A stretch of DNA of 64,000 bases from Sporothrix humicola (Eukaryota > Ascomycota > Sordariomycetes > Ophiostomatales > Ophiostomataceae): contig WNYE01000077.1 of assembly GCA_021396245.1 (NCBI GenBank), forward strand, positions 62,001 through 126,000. The letters run 5' to 3'. Under the pieces are notes generated by a model, which saw only the letters and a list, made by a program, of their open reading frames with translations, made no database searches and was not told where the DNA came from. The position numbers and the translations under genes were made by a program. Positions 11,501 through 24,798 of the stretch are shown one piece after another (positions within the stretch are counted from its first letter, which is position 1; the number at the start of each line of letters is the position of its first letter).

Positions 11501-13336
11501 GAGAGAAGATGAAAAAATGACGTGGAAAAGGAGATCATAGCCGAGACCATGTCCCGAAAGACCAGGAAGAAGGGTCAAGATTACCGCAGTATTGTCAGAA
11601 ATCTGGTCGAGATCACCCCCCAAGACTCTCCAAAAACCCCAAAGTGGTGAGACTGTGTCTTCCGCCTGCAGATGTTTTCTTTCCGCCAAGCCACCTGGCC
11701 CCAATATCTCGACGGCAAAGCAGCAAAGCAGCAAGCCACCGTCAGCTCGATCAGTCGTCAGCAGGGGCGAGACAAACCAGAAAATAAGAAGGGAAGGAAA
11801 TAAAACTTATGAGAGGCGAAATGACAACAAAAATTATGTGCAAGGCACATCTGTCCCACCGCTCCTTGTACACAGTACTCTATTCTTCCATCTCCCCCAT
11901 CTTCCCTCTCACCATCCATGTGGCCTGGATCTCTTTTATTTCTTTCCTTGTAGACGGTTGCCGGCATCCCACACGAACAGGAGGGCAGTTGCTGTCGAGT
12001 GTGACCTTGTTCTCTCACTTGTCCTTGCTCGTCCTCTTTTCTTTTCTTTCCTTTTCTCTGCCCTCTCCTCTTTTCACGTCTTTCCCCCCACCCAGCCACT
12101 TCCTTCTCGTCTCTGCCTTGTCTATTGGATGCTGCAGGTAACCGAGTTGGCTTCGCCTTGAGCCTTTCCTCTTTTCATCGAGACTTTTCGTCTTGTCTCC
12201 CCTCTTCTTCCTATTTTGTTGTATCTTGTGCATTTTCTTTGCAGTCCCTGTACAGCACGTCTTAAGCCACAAAAATTCTAGACACGCACCCGACCCGACC
12301 GTCAGGCATCCCCTCGAGGTCCATTCTCTAGCTCTTTTCTCGTCTCTCGTCTCTTGTTTCGCTTTCCTCATCTTCAGCCGCACAAGCTCATGTTCTCGGT
12401 ATTGGGCATCCCTCCTCTTTTGTTTTCTCTTTCTCTTCTCTCTCCATCTTGCCGTGACCTTGCATCGTATCGCCTCTTCACCTGTCCTATCTCTTCTCTT
12501 GCCTCTATCCTGTGACTTGTATCTTCTTACATCTCTCTGTCTCTTCTCACCTCTCGTCTCACGCCTTGCGTGTCTGGTTCCTGTCCTGTCCTGTATTCTG
12601 TTTACCCACTCTCTCTCCATCACTCTCTGTAATCCCGGTCTTTCTTCCCCATCTCTCATCCCCGTCTCTCCTCGTTTCCAGCCTCCCAGTCATCAGTCCT
12701 TCAGCCTTCAGCCCTACCTCTATTTTTTCGAGGCCGCCAGCGATATACGATACCCTTCAATTTGACCTTGGACATCCTAGCCATTCTCATATATACACAT
12801 AGCACAAAATATACTCAACTGTGCGGGATATTACCTCCAGGCCTCCTCATTTCTTTCCCCGTTTCTCTCATTTGTCTCCCCCTCTTGTCTGCCTATCCTT
12901 TCTTTCTCTCCACCACACTTTCTCTCTCATCGTCACACAACGTCTCGTTCTTTTTTAGCCACTGTATCAAAGCCATAGCACAGGCTCGTGTCCACTGACC
13001 AATATCCTGCGGAGTGGTCTGCCTGTCTGTCTGCCTGCTCATTTCATCGCCCCCTTTCTGTCTATCACATCTCTGATTCTCCTCGTCATCGTCACCAAAC
13101 GAAACGATCGTCGCTCGTTCAAACAAACGTTGTCTTTTGCCGCCAACTGTCTTTGCCTTCGCCATCCTCGAGCATGTCTTAGCCGGTCTTCTCTTTTTTC
13201 GCTGACGAGTCGACATTTTCGCCCCAAACAAGAACGAGCAGGCGGTCGTCCTTTGCTGCATATGCAGCCGGGGAGGGCGTTCTTCAAACCCTCGACGTCT
13301 TTTACTTTCTGTCACGAACAAGAAACGACCCTCACC
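8569..13336. other. 4.8-kb non-coding spacer, pyrimidine-rich on + strand near the Kelch gene
   Basis: No open frame here has the composition of a conserved protein. 8569-9110 is T/C-rich and probably includes the TIM23 3' UTR. 9120-11850 is mixed, with a purine-rich patch at about 11490-11830. 11850-13330 is almost continuously C/T-rich on the + strand, consisting of TCTC, CTTTT and CCTCT runs without a fixed repeat unit. The last tract leads directly into the Kelch gene, so it may be its promoter and transcribed leader. No RNA gene was recognised. Confidence 0.6.
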
Positions 13337-16139
13337 ATGACTTGCTTCACATATACCCGGCCGTCGTCGCGGCTCATCGCGTCAATATCACGATATAATG
13401 GCCTCGCCAACACCATCATTGGCCTTTTCCTCTTCACATCGACCGTTATCGCCCAACAAGATCCGGGTATGTACCTCGAACGAAATGGCGATGATAAAAT
13501 AATAGAAGAAATACGTCGCAAAGAAACTAACAACACTCCTCCCCTAGTAAACAACTTTTGTCGCCGTTTCGGACACCAGTCGGCCGTCGTCGACAATAAA
13601 CTCTACATTGACGGCGGCCTCGTCAACTGGAACCCCATGTCGACATACCCCGGCAACTACTCCAATACCTGGCTTCTGTATCAGGACCTCGAGCACGATG
13701 TCGCCGACGTCGGCATGCCCCAACTGTACGCCAATCTTTCGAAAAACAGCAGCATCCCCGATGTCAGCGGTGGCTATTTGTGGGGCGACGACGTCAACAA
13801 GTATCTGTATCTCTTTGGCGGCGAGTACTACCAGCAGCCGCCGCCCTCCCGGTTCTTGCTCTATGCCTACGATATTATCAACAATTTCTGGATTTCCCTC
13901 GGAGCGCCGCAACAAGCCAGTATCGCCCCTGTTTCCTATGGAGCAGGGACAGCCGTCCCCGAGCGCGGCGAAGGATATTACTATGGCGGCTGGCTATCCA
14001 ACAATTCCGTGAGTGGATGGGGCGCCGACAGCCCGCCTGTCGCCACGACAGGGCTCGTCAAGTACGACATGGACTCCAACAGCTGGACAAACAACACCGG
14101 GCCCGACAATGTCCGGCGTGCCGAGGGTGCCATGGTGTTTATCCCAGCGGGTGACGGCGGCATGCTCGTGTACTTTGGCGGCATCACCGATCTTTACGGC
14201 AACGGCACGGTCACGGGACAGGGCCTCGACACGATCTACCTGTATGATGTGCTGAGCTCCAAATGGTATGCACAGCATGCAACTGGAACTGTTCCTGGAG
14301 AACGGCGCCGGTTTTGTGCCGGCGTGACTTGGGCCCCAGACCAGTCGAGCTACAACATGTAAGTGGCTGGATGGTGCTTAGTTTGTTGACGTTGACGATT
14401 AGCCCCTTTTAGTTTGATTTCCATTTTCACTTTCAGTCTCATTCTCATCTCATGTTTATTTTTATCTCATGTTCACTCTCATATTCATCCTATTTCCATT
14501 TCCTTCTCATCCCATTTTTCACACTCACTCGGTCTTTCCAACTTTCACAAGATTAAGTGATGGCTCTTTCCCGTTCTTGGAATTCTCCAGCTCGCTCTTT
14601 CCCCGTCTATTTACCACTCCACCCCTATTTTGGCATATATTCATCTCTCCACGTCTCTTTTTCTTATTACTCATGTTACATAGCTCATCTTGCTAACTCT
14701 CTTTTCACAGCTACCTCTATGGCGGTGCCTCGATGCCGCCCGACACGGCTGGCTACGACGACATGTACGTCTTGACCATCCCGACGTTTACTTGGATCAA
14801 GCTCTACCCGACCGACGGCAACGTCACCGGCGGATACCCGCACCACAGTTTGACATGCAATGTCGTGTCGGGCGCGCAGATGCTGATTATCGGCGGCACG
14901 TTCCCGCTGAGCGAAGACTGCGACGTGCCCTCGCAGTGGGGCACCCACAACGCCGACCTGACCATGGGCTTCGCGGCCAACAAGGCGCTGTGGCAGCTGT
15001 ATGCGCCCAACGAGACAAAGTACCAGGTTCCCGACCCGATTGTTGCCGTCGTAGGCGGCGGTCCCAACGGCGACGCAACAAAGACCTCTCCCGAAGACGG
15101 ATGGAACAGCCCGGACCTCAAAGTGCTGATGACACGGACGGCATCGATTGCCGCGCGGACGCCAACTCGAGACGTGGGGACAAACAAGGGCAAAGGCGAC
15201 AAGGACAACAAGCCGAGCAAGCTCGGGACCGGCGCCATTGTGGGCATTGCCATTGGTGGTGTGGCCGCGGTCATCTTGTTGAGCCTGGGCTGCTGGACGT
15301 GTCTGCGGCGGTACCGGGACAGACGGCTCGGTGTTGTCGGGACTCCCGGAGGTGGCCGCCAAGGAAGGCAGCGCTGGTTCGGCCGCAGCCGCCGGCCGTA
15401 CAATGGCCCGCCCGGTTACCCGCCCCATGATCCTTATTATGGGGCCGCCGCGGCTGGTGCGGCCAGTGGCGCCGTCATGATGATGCACCCGCCCGCGCAC
15501 CACGGCCGATACACCGATGCGCCGACACCACCAGGAGGCTGGTCACCGCAACACGGCTCGCCCTACTCGCCGTACCCGCCGACGAGCCCCTACGCCGTTC
15601 CACCGGGCCCCTACGATCCAAGCCATCCCAACTACCCTGGAGGTGGTGGTGGTGGAGGATATGCTCGTCCACCTGTCGAGCTGGCAGCTTCGAGTGGCAG
15701 CGGATACATGCACTTGACGCCGGTTGGCTCGGCACTTGACTCGGGGTCAAACACGGGCACCGGGACCGGCACTGGCGGTTCAGGAACCGGGACGGGGACA
15801 GGCACGGGCAGCAGCGGCACCTACGATCCCGGCCAAGTCCACGCAGTGGGTAAGTCCCCGAGCGAGCACGGCAGCGGACGGCGGGTGTGGACGGCCCAGG
15901 TCAGCGAGGTCCAGATTCCACCGCCACGGGGGAGTGTAGGCAGCAATTTGAGTGCCGGAGGAAGTCCTGGAGGCGTTCCACCGGGGACACCGCGGCTGGG
16001 CGATCGTCGGCGACGGGCCACGGGCAGCGACGGCAGTTCTCCCTTGGCGCGGGCACAAGAATTGAGTGCCGAGGTGTTGGCCGTGCAAGAACGGCCACAG
16101 GGGCCAGGGCAGGTGCACAACACATACTACCATCCGTAG
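13337..16139 (+). CDS. Secreted Kelch-propeller protein with single transmembrane helix and Pro/Gly/Tyr-rich tail
   Basis: Three exons: 13337-13466, 13548-14358 and 14711-16139. The introns are 81 bp (GTATGT...CCTAG) and 352 bp (GTAAGT...CACAG), and splicing gives 789 residues. Residues 1-41 resemble a signal peptide with a hydrophobic core, IIGLFLFTSTVIA. The ectodomain (about 45-480) has Kelch-like blades: FGHQSAVVDNKLYIDGG, KYLYLFGGEYY, GGMLVYFGGIT, a W-Y motif in DVLSSKWYA, IYLYGGASMPP and AQMLIIGGTF. It also has many N-x-S/T sites. A membrane helix (about 487-508, AIVGIAIGGVAAVILLSLGCW) is followed by basic residues and a 280-residue cytoplasmic tail rich in P, G, Y and H, with a Gly-Thr repeat near 658-684. 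The topology suggests a cell-surface protein, possibly wall-sensing, but no ligand is known. The first intron falls just after the signal peptide. The upstream in-frame codons without a clean context were not used. Confidence 0.85.
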
Positions 16140-17547
16140 ATGTGTGTGAGCGGCGAGAGAAAGAGAACAGAGATACCAAAATGTAGGGCGTGGAGAACTA
16201 ATACCTGGTTGAGCATTTCTTTTGGAGCTTTGGGTATACGTGTTTGTTTATTTTGACATTTAATTCTGTATTCACTTGATCACATCAAATCTACTCCAAC
16301 TTTCATTTGTTAACATGAATGTATTTCTTGTAATGTCGATTATTTCGAGATGAACAGAAATCTAAATAGTTTATTGAGTGAATATTTTCTTAAATAATTG
16401 ATTTCTGAAATTTTATTATTAAATAATTCGGAAGGAAACATGTGTAAATAAATCGTAGTTGACACGAATTCTTTTACATAAAAAACTCCACAGTAGTTAA
16501 AACAGCCTTCATGTCTATAAGTACAGAATTGCTCAACTTTCTCTTATCACACTGCAACAAACCGCTGACAATATCATTGTCCAAGATGATCAACACATTG
16601 ATTTGAAGTGACGATGCACGTAACATTCCGTGTAAGTGGAAACGGGAGCATCCGTTTCAAAACGGATGTCACTCATCATCCATGAGACTTCACGGTTCAC
16701 CGTTGCGAAACTCATTTTGCCGTTTCTATTTTACAATGCACTTTTCCACATGTCCAGACCATCGGTGTCGCAGCAGGTGTTCAATCTCCGTGGTTGCAGG
16801 GAGAGGAGACTGGAGAGAGCCCTGAGGAGCCTTGTTGATATTGACATTTTGGGGGCGGCCAGAGGCAACTGGACATCATTTGGGCCACTTTGAGGGCCAT
16901 CGCTGGTTCTCGACCATGGGTTGTTTACTTTTTGGAGGACATGGCGAGGACCCAGCAGGGAATTTCGAGTATCGGGCCATGTTGCCATGCTTGATGGTCT
17001 CGGTCTTGCTGGATATTTCTTCAACGGCCCACAGCGCTAACAAGAGTTCCACTCAGGCACGATGCAACGTCAAAGTTGCAGTGCGATGCAGAAAATGCAG
17101 AGAAAATGCAGGGGAAAGACTGCGAAATCTCGGCGGAAACGGAGGCGAGGCAAGATGAGAAGAGTGGGAGAGGGAGGAAAAGAAGGAATGCTGGGTAGAT
17201 AAGCGATGCAACAGTCTGAAGAGTCTCCGCCTTGGCTCTCTTTTTTGTTCTTTTCCTGTCCCTGCAGACCCTGCTGGATCATTTTATCCTTGAAAAGAGG
17301 AGCGCAAGTCCCCTCTTTTTCTGTCTTGCCTGCGTTTCCAGAGATCTCGCTTGCGCGAGCGTTGCATTAGAAGGAAAAGGAAAAAAAGGGAAAAAAAAGA
17401 AAAAAAAAAGATGAAAGAGAAGGTGGTATGGGGGGAAGAGGCAGAGACAGGGCCTCCAAAGCTGGGAAGGATGAAGGACGCCTGAATAAGAAGAAAAGGA
17501 GAATTGCTTGTGAAAGTTATTGTCCGTGAGATGAATAAGAGCACAAA

Positions 17548-17574
17548 TAAGGTCACATAAGGTCACGTAAGGTC
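17548..17574. repeat. Tandem repeat of TAAGGTCACA, about 2.7 units
   Basis: A 10-bp unit, TAAGGTCACA, is repeated with one change in the second copy. It lies in non-coding DNA between the Kelch and rhodopsin-domain genes. Confidence 0.85.
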
Positions 17575-17862
17575 GGTCTTGACCGAGAAAACGGAGAGAA
17601 CGGTGGCAGAGATACGACACAAGGTGAGATTGAGTGTGCTGTGAACTTCTGAAGGCAACTCACGAGTGCACTGGGATAACGTCTGTGAGGACGCAAGGAC
17701 AGTGACAGTCATGAATGATGACCGCCTAAAATACACTGCCCAGCCGGCAAGACCATACAGACAGTCAACGGCGGCCGGCACCGCTCACACTTTCACACTT
17801 CTTACTTAGCTTTCTGCAGCCACCGGCTACGGCTACCGGCTGTTGGAAACGGCAAAGATGTG

Positions 17863-17894
17863 CAGATGGGCAGATGGGCAGATGGGCAGATGGG
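17863..17894. repeat. Tandem repeat, 4 x 8 bp CAGATGGG
   Basis: Four perfect head-to-tail copies of CAGATGGG lie in non-coding DNA, followed by a degenerate CAAGATG. This is a simple minisatellite with no evident role. Confidence 0.95.
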
Positions 17895-20800
17895 CAAGAT
17901 GTGCAAGGCCAAGCAAGACGAGAGACGGCAGAGTGCGAGACGAGGCGCGAGCGCAGCGAGGACAGAAAAAAGGAACAGGCCGAGACAAGGAAACTAGGGA
18001 CGGTCCAGTGGCAAAAAGGGGCTTCCCGTTAGGTCTACGGAGTGGACGGTTATGAATTCTTTGTCTGTTCACTCTGTCCCCCGACGCTGTTTGTTTTCTG
18101 TCTGTTTTCAGTGCTCGTTTTCCCTTTTTTTTACACTTTTTTCGACATCTTCAGTGTCTCGGTTATGAGCCCCGTAGCGCTGCAGAAACGAAAAAGGAAA
18201 ACGGCCGAAATAAAAATATAAAATCAAGGAATCAAGGAATCAAGAAATAAGAGAAATAAGACTCTTCAAAAATGAAACGGCAGACGGCCACTAAACGCGA
18301 ACAGACGCACACTTTGACACAGACGTGCATATTCACAAACAAACATCTTACTTTTTGGCCGTGTACTGCGACAGCAACGGAGTTTTTTTGGTCTTTTGTT
18401 TTCAATACCGAATACGCATCGTCGGGGACTGTGAGAAGATGGTGTGGAGAACGGCAGAGACGGCAAATACGGAAGAGAAGAAAGAAAAATGCTTGTGAAG
18501 ATGCAGAGATAAGACGTACTGAGATGCGAATATGCAGAAACGGCACTAAAAGGAGGGTTGCAAAACGTTGAAGAGCATAAAGTTGGATGAGGCGAAGTCA
18601 ACGAGAGCCAGGGAGACAGATGGAAAATCAAAAGGAATCAAAAGAGTGACCGTCTTGGACGATGAGAACGAAGACGGTGATCATAGATACGACTCAATAT
18701 TGCAACTTCTTTACTATCTTGGAGGCGGCTGTTGATTTCCGCTGATTATTGAGACTGCTATTGTTATTGCCTGGGAAGAAGATAAAAGGAAGATTAAAGA
18801 CTCTGTCCCAACACTCTGGTTGCTTGCCCTGGATGATGTGATATGATAGGCATGTTGATGGGCACGTCTTGTCCGCTGTTGTGGTTGTGACTGTGATCAG
18901 CAACGAAAACGACGGAAAAAGAAAACAGCCTTCTCACTGAACCCCGTTGCCATGTGTTTTTTGTGCGTTTATTTTATTTTCAGCGTCCCTTTTTTCTTGC
19001 CACATGGCGGCCTGGCCGAGATGCACCCTTATGTGCACCCTAGGGACCATCAGTGAGCAATGTCGCAAAGTGGGAACAATAATCAGCACGAACAGCGACC
19101 AAAGGAGGCAATGAGCAGCGCTGTTCTTACAGGGCGTGCACAGGCACAAAAACACGCACATCACTTTAAAAACACTTGCAAAAAAACGTGTTGGCCACGA
19201 GGGCGGGCAGGACTGGCATTGAAGACCGATTTCCCAAGTGTTCGAGAACATTGTTCGTTTCTCGTATTGGCGAAGCTATCTTCTTTTGAGTCTTGTACTC
19301 ATTTTATTTTCGCCAAAGTGGATGTCGTGATATCTCACGCATCGTTCTTACCGGCAAGTTGATTATCTGCCTGCGGTTGTATCTTGCACAGTACCGGCAT
19401 TGTCTTCACCTTTGACGTTCTCCGTATCGCATCCTTCGTGATTGTTGATTCCCTTGCGAGTTCACCACTCCGTTATCGCCTCCGGTATCCAACTCCTTGT
19501 CTCCTTTCTCTCCATTTTTCTACTTTTACACATAGCTCGTAGAGACTTCTCTCAACAGAGGACTCGGCCGACGCCAAAAAAAACCGCCAAAAGGAACAGG
19601 CCAAACTATGAAGGATTACACGGGGGACTGTGGCTTCTCTTCCTTTTGCTAGCCACTCCATACTAGCGAGACGAGGCCGCGCACTCTCTCATCTCTCACA
19701 ATCTCTCATCCTCTCGACAGTTCTTACACTCAAGAGCGCACTATCGATTTTATGCTCAAGCTGCAGGACGCTACGGCTGACTACGGCAGACGATGGTGAA
19801 CGCGTAAACAACCATAAACATCCTGCGTGGGCTCCATACACTCTACGAAGACTACTGACGAATCATGCCCCATTTGTGCTCCATCTATAGTCTATTTGTG
19901 CTCCAGAATGCCCCGTTTCCCCTATTCGGACTCTTACCTTGAAACTTCCTTTTTCGCGGAATTGTCTGAGAATTGTGAACTAGCCTGTGAGCTACGGGGA
20001 TGAGTGGAAGTGGTTTAGAATATCTTTAACAGGCAAGGTGAGTACTTTTGGAGACACCAAACCATTAAAAATTATATCTGTAAGGTAAGAAAATGAAGGC
20101 AATAAAAAGTTACTGAAAGAAGGTCGCCGGTACAATATCTTGATAACAAAAATAGCAACAAAAGATAAAAGGTTCGCCTTGCACCCAGTTCACTGCCAGC
20201 AAAACGGTCGCTGCTTCTGCCGTGATAACACGCCATCTCCGTCTGGCATAGTACATCGAGTGCACAATTTCTCGCTCAACACCAACGCTTTCACCTTTCA
20301 GTGACAAGTGAAGAGTCAAAGTGCACTATCTCTGACGGACCAGTCGCGTCGTTGCCCTGCTGGGGAGACTGAAGGGAAGACCCGCTGTCAGTGGAGAGAA
20401 AAGTGAACGTTAGGTAAAACCGTTTTCGACAAGCTGCGTGGATCTAGCGTTTTGTCTCAGTGTTGATGATTTTGCTGTTACGATTACGACGGTGGGCTGT
20501 TTTGTTGAAGACCTTGAAGGCGGAAGAAACGGAGAATTGCCGTTTAACACACAAAACTGTCTCACAATTTATTGGCCTCGATAAATTCATTTTATTTACT
20601 TTTACGAACTACGTCGTACACAGTAGGGCCTTCCTTTTCATCTCACCTCTTTCAATGCTGCATTGCGTTTGTTACAGGACACGTGCTGCGCCCTGTCGGA
20701 GCGTATCGTACCTGATTTACTGGGGATTTCTGGGAAATGGCGGAGCAAAAGGCCCTTGATTCCGGGGGAGGACACAGCAAAAAAAAGGAACAAAAGACAG

Positions 20801-23316
20801 GGCAGCCAGGCGGCCATGTTGCAGCGTGCCTAGCGTACCTTGCAGAGAGTCGCAGAATGGAAACAAAGCATTGTTCAACGATTGTCAGTGATTTCCATGA
20901 TTTCCGTTTGCTGGGGTCACGGGGGCGGCTCGACGACAGGGGAACGGGCAAACATGTGAACTGAGCTTCGTCTGTTGTTCATTTTCTTTTCTTTTTTTAT
21001 ATGTATGTGCTCCCTTTTTCTATTTTTTATTTAGATAAGTATATTTGCTTCCTGTCAGAACGGTGGTCATTGCACGGCTAGCCGGGAAGGGTTTGGCACA
21101 TGAGGAGAAGGAAAATGAAAAGAAAAAAGAAAGCAGAAAAAGACAAGAAAAGACAGGGACAAGAAACAATGAATGCAACCCACGCCATTGAGGGCCGCCC
21201 CTCTCCGATCGGTGACTGACAGAGTGACAAGATTGACAGACTGGCAGTTTGTGTGGTCTCGAGTATCGAGAGTATCGTAATGGTATCTGGATCCCCCCTT
21301 TTCTCCGTTCCTTTTGAGATGGGGCCTCTGTCAAGATTTGCTTTTTTCACTGTGCTTTTTTCTTTTTCTTTCTTTTCTTTGCACTTCCTTTTTCAATCTC
21401 TGTCAAATGCCTCTTGCCATCTCGCAGATGGGTGGGTGGTGTGGGGGCGGAGAGAAGAGCAGGGGTCCAAGAAAACACTTGAAGAAAAAACGGACAGGGA
21501 TCTAGTGAGGGTGTGCAAGGATAAATGGCAAGGGCCGACAGAACCAGACTTTGGCGGTTTGGGTCCTTTTCCACGCTTTGCGAGGTGACATTGAGGGTTT
21601 TGGGGGCTTGCACGATTTCGGTCTCGCTCAGAATGCGGACTTTTGGCCCTTTGGGCAACATCTTCTGTGCCTCTTCCTATTTTTGCGAGTCCTTGACAAA
21701 AGCAATTGTCCCACAAAACGTCCGCAAAACACCTGCACCCCTGGCAACTTTGCAAACTCGGCTGCCACAATTGGAACCTCTGGGCACGTTTCCCCTCCCA
21801 TTCTTGCAGTCTTTCCCCTTCTTTTTCGCTGCAACCTTCCCTATATTGTCATAAGAATCCGCGGAGACAGGCAACACGACGGACACGACGGGACACGAAC
21901 GCGGAGGGACGGACAAGAGGCCGTGGCTGAGAGGAGAATTGCCATTTTTTCTCGCACGAGTCGAGTCTCGTCTTTTTGAGGATCGTTACGTTGACGTTGG
22001 CGTTGCCACTGTGGACAGCGGACACTGCCGAGAGAAGCTGTCAAATCAATACATTCAAAAGTAAAGAACGGCAGTACTTTTGTTCAACGCCACAACCGTC
22101 GCTTTTATTGTTGATATGTGCCGGGCTGGTCACTGTTACCCGGATTGTGGGAAGAAGTACCGGTATATTGAGAACGCAATTTGTAGGCCTCATAATTGTT
22201 TTCGTAATTTTTGAGGATGCTGTTCTTTCTGCTGTCATTACTCGATAACGCCTTCTCTGCCCCTGCCCGCCATGTGGCCAGTGTTTTCTTGGGGCAATGT
22301 TCTAGACGCTCCAGTAAAACGTAAAAAACGTAAAAGGCCCCCAAAAGAGTCCAAGAAGGAGCGGACCAGGTTGGCTTTGGCCACTGAACGATAGGAGAGC
22401 CTCTTAGTAGAATGGCAGTGAAATATATCCACGACTATATTTGCATGCCAGATGTGGTAAAATTGGTAGCGGCAAAGCATTAATGGCCAAGACAAACAGG
22501 AAGAAAAGGATTGTCGTTTTCAGCGTGACAAGACTTCTCACAAACGAGGACGACAAGGTGAACGACTCAACGACACGCACGCTCTTACCAAAAAAAGATA
22601 CCAAAGTCATCCACCCTATTCATCCCGGCTCCATGGTTCGGTTCCGAGTTGACGACAAGAAAAGACGGCAAAGGAGAGAAAAAAGATGACCAAGAGGTTC
22701 TTGGCTGTCAGCCGCGATGTTGCGTAGCCATTGGAGGGAAGGAGAATAATAGGGATAAGAAAGGAGAAGTCTAGGAAAGGCAAGGTGAAGTAACACGCAA
22801 AGGTGAAGACCAAATATATTCATATTGTTCATGCTCCTGAAAGGAGAAAAAAACATACAACCGTAACCAAAAGCGTGACCAAAAAAATAAGAGATAATAG
22901 CAGACAAAATGGTAAAATAATATACATGCTTGCTTTTGCAACGTTGTTATTCAAACGGGTGGGGCTTTTCGATATCGCAACAGAGAAAGGAACAACAGGC
23001 AAACAGACCAGAAATATAGAGAACATGATAGAGAAAAAGAAGCGAGTATTGGGAATATGAGATAACGCTGAGATGTAAAAAAAAGATGCAAACGAAAGAA
23101 GAAGAAACGAAGAAAAGATGCGGGGGGAATGAACTGTACAATAGCCCCGGGACTAAATAGAGAATATGTCAAAGTAGATGTGTCAAAAATATGTCGAAAA
23201 AAGGGTCGTCCTCCAATACCACTCATATGCTCGTATTTTTTCTCGTCGAAAAAAAAAATCCAAAAAATTGCGACAAAAGAAACAAACAGAAGAAATGAGC
23301 TGCAGCTTACGCCGCC

Positions 23317-24798
23317 TCACAAACTTCCGCTGATGCTTGTGCGCATGCCCATGCTGCTGCCCCGGTCGCCGCTGCGGTCCCGGCTCATGCTGCCCTTGCG
23401 CTCGCTGTTGCCGTCGTAGTGCACCTGCACGTTCGTTGTACGCACAATACCATTGTACGTCATAATCTCCTCTTCGCTCGCGCTGGGCGAGCTGTTGACA
23501 GCAGTGTGCGTCTTCGAGCCGCCCTTGAGGTCGCGCAGCGCGAAAGCACCGCCAACACCACGACGGCCAGCGCTGGCTGCATTTGCGCCCAGACCGTCGG
23601 TGCTCGTGCCGCCGTTGCTGGGGCCACCCTCCTTGTTGCGGCGGGAGGCAATGTTGGTCGTGACACTGCCGGTGCCGTACGGGTTGTTGGTGGCCCGACG
23701 GCCGCCGCCGTAGCCGTTGCTGTCGGGGTAGCGGTAGTCGTACGTGGGGCGGTTGGACGAGAAGAAGCGGGGGAACCAGGAGCGAATGAGACCGCGGAGC
23801 GAGGGAGCCGAAGCGCAGATAATAGCCAGGTTGGTCTCAATGGCAGAGGTACAGAAACCAAGCGAGTACGTGGGATCGGAGCTCGGGGAGCGGAAGAAAC
23901 CGTTGTAAATGAACACAAGACGGACAATACCGACAACAGTGACGCTGTTTGGTTAGCTGGGGCGAACGAGGATATGGTAGTGGCAGGAAAAGAGAGACTC
24001 GACTTACATAGCACCGAGGAGGAAGACAAAGAGAAGGGCAATCTTGACGCGGAGGGGCATCTTAAGATCAAGGAAGACCCAGAAAGGCAGTGCCAAGTTG
24101 AGCACATCGGTGAAGATGGTCAGCGCAGCCGTGGCCAGGTAGAACGTGCCCTGCTGGACACAGTGGCCGCCTTCAATCGTCTTGTCCCAGTTGAAGGCGA
24201 TAGGATTGCACTGGAAGATGACGACAAGGAAAATGGCGACCATGAGCGACAGGTTGAGGGCGTTGAGAATGTGGATGCTGATACGGACACCGGGCTTCTG
24301 GCTGCCGAGCTTGAGCAGGAACAGAAGCATCGACGTCTTGACGAGCGCGAGAATCGGGTTGTACAGCACCTGCACGGCAAAGTTCCAAATACCAGCCTGG
24401 ATGACATCGTAATCTGGCGGCACGTCCCAGATGTGGATGGCAATGAAGTTGGTCACCATGAACATCCAGGTCGTGGCCGTCTCACCAATCGACAGAATCA
24501 TGGCAACAATAATGAGCGCATCATCAATGCCAAACTGCTTGGTGGTGACACGGCTATAGACACGGAGACAGACGATAATGAAGGCAAGGACCGGGAAGAA
24601 GGTGATAATGGCGAAACCAAACTGCTGCAGAGGAGACGTGGGATAGTCGGAGGTCGAGGCCGTGGCGCGGGCAACAAGGGCGCTGAAAGAGTCGATCACG
24701 ATGGCCTCGCCGTTCAGACTGCGGACGCCGGTGGATGTGGCGGCAACAGCCTTGGCCGCGAGGTTGGCGGCCGAGTAGTGACCGTCGGACGCATACAT
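23317..24798 (-). CDS. Seven-helix fungal rhodopsin-domain (PTH11-like) membrane protein
   Basis: Exons 24798-24008 and 23944-23317 on the minus strand. The 63-bp intron (24007-23945) has GTAAGT, a GCTAAC branch site and an AACAG acceptor, and splicing gives 472 residues. The start MYASDGHY is the only ATG in a suitable place; upstream in-frame codons lack ATG. Seven hydrophobic segments follow an N-terminal region of about 55 residues. Family marks are RVYSRVTTKQFGIDDALI at the first loop, WNFAVQVLYNPILALVKTSM, FQCNPIAFNWD with a Cys at about 213, and ETNLAIICASAPSLRGL after helix seven. The tail (about 310-472) is Gly/Ser/Asn-rich and presumably cytosolic. No N-terminal CFEM Cys pattern is present. 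Relatives include PTH11-type receptors, but ligands of this branch are unknown. The 13.6-kb spacer upstream is purine-rich on the + strand, that is, pyrimidine-rich in the sense direction. Confidence 0.87.

Larger units (their letters stand above)
16140..23316. other. 7.2-kb non-coding spacer between convergent Kelch and rhodopsin-domain genes
   Basis: It holds the two 3' UTRs and no recognisable gene. 16200-16560 is AT-rich. 17030-18960 is purine-rich on the + strand, with small tandem repeats at 17548-17574, 17863-17894 and 18222-18250. A TACGTCGTA palindrome lies at 20610-20618. 22600-23310 is A-rich and is the likely 3' UTR of the rhodopsin-domain gene read from the minus strand. Open frames in this stretch are short and of low complexity. 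No tRNA or transposon signature was seen. Confidence 0.6.

Noticed and set aside
12015..12659. 214-codon minus-strand Arg/Glu/Lys-rich frame
   Set aside because: It is simply the purine complement of the CT-rich tract; low complexity, no motif.
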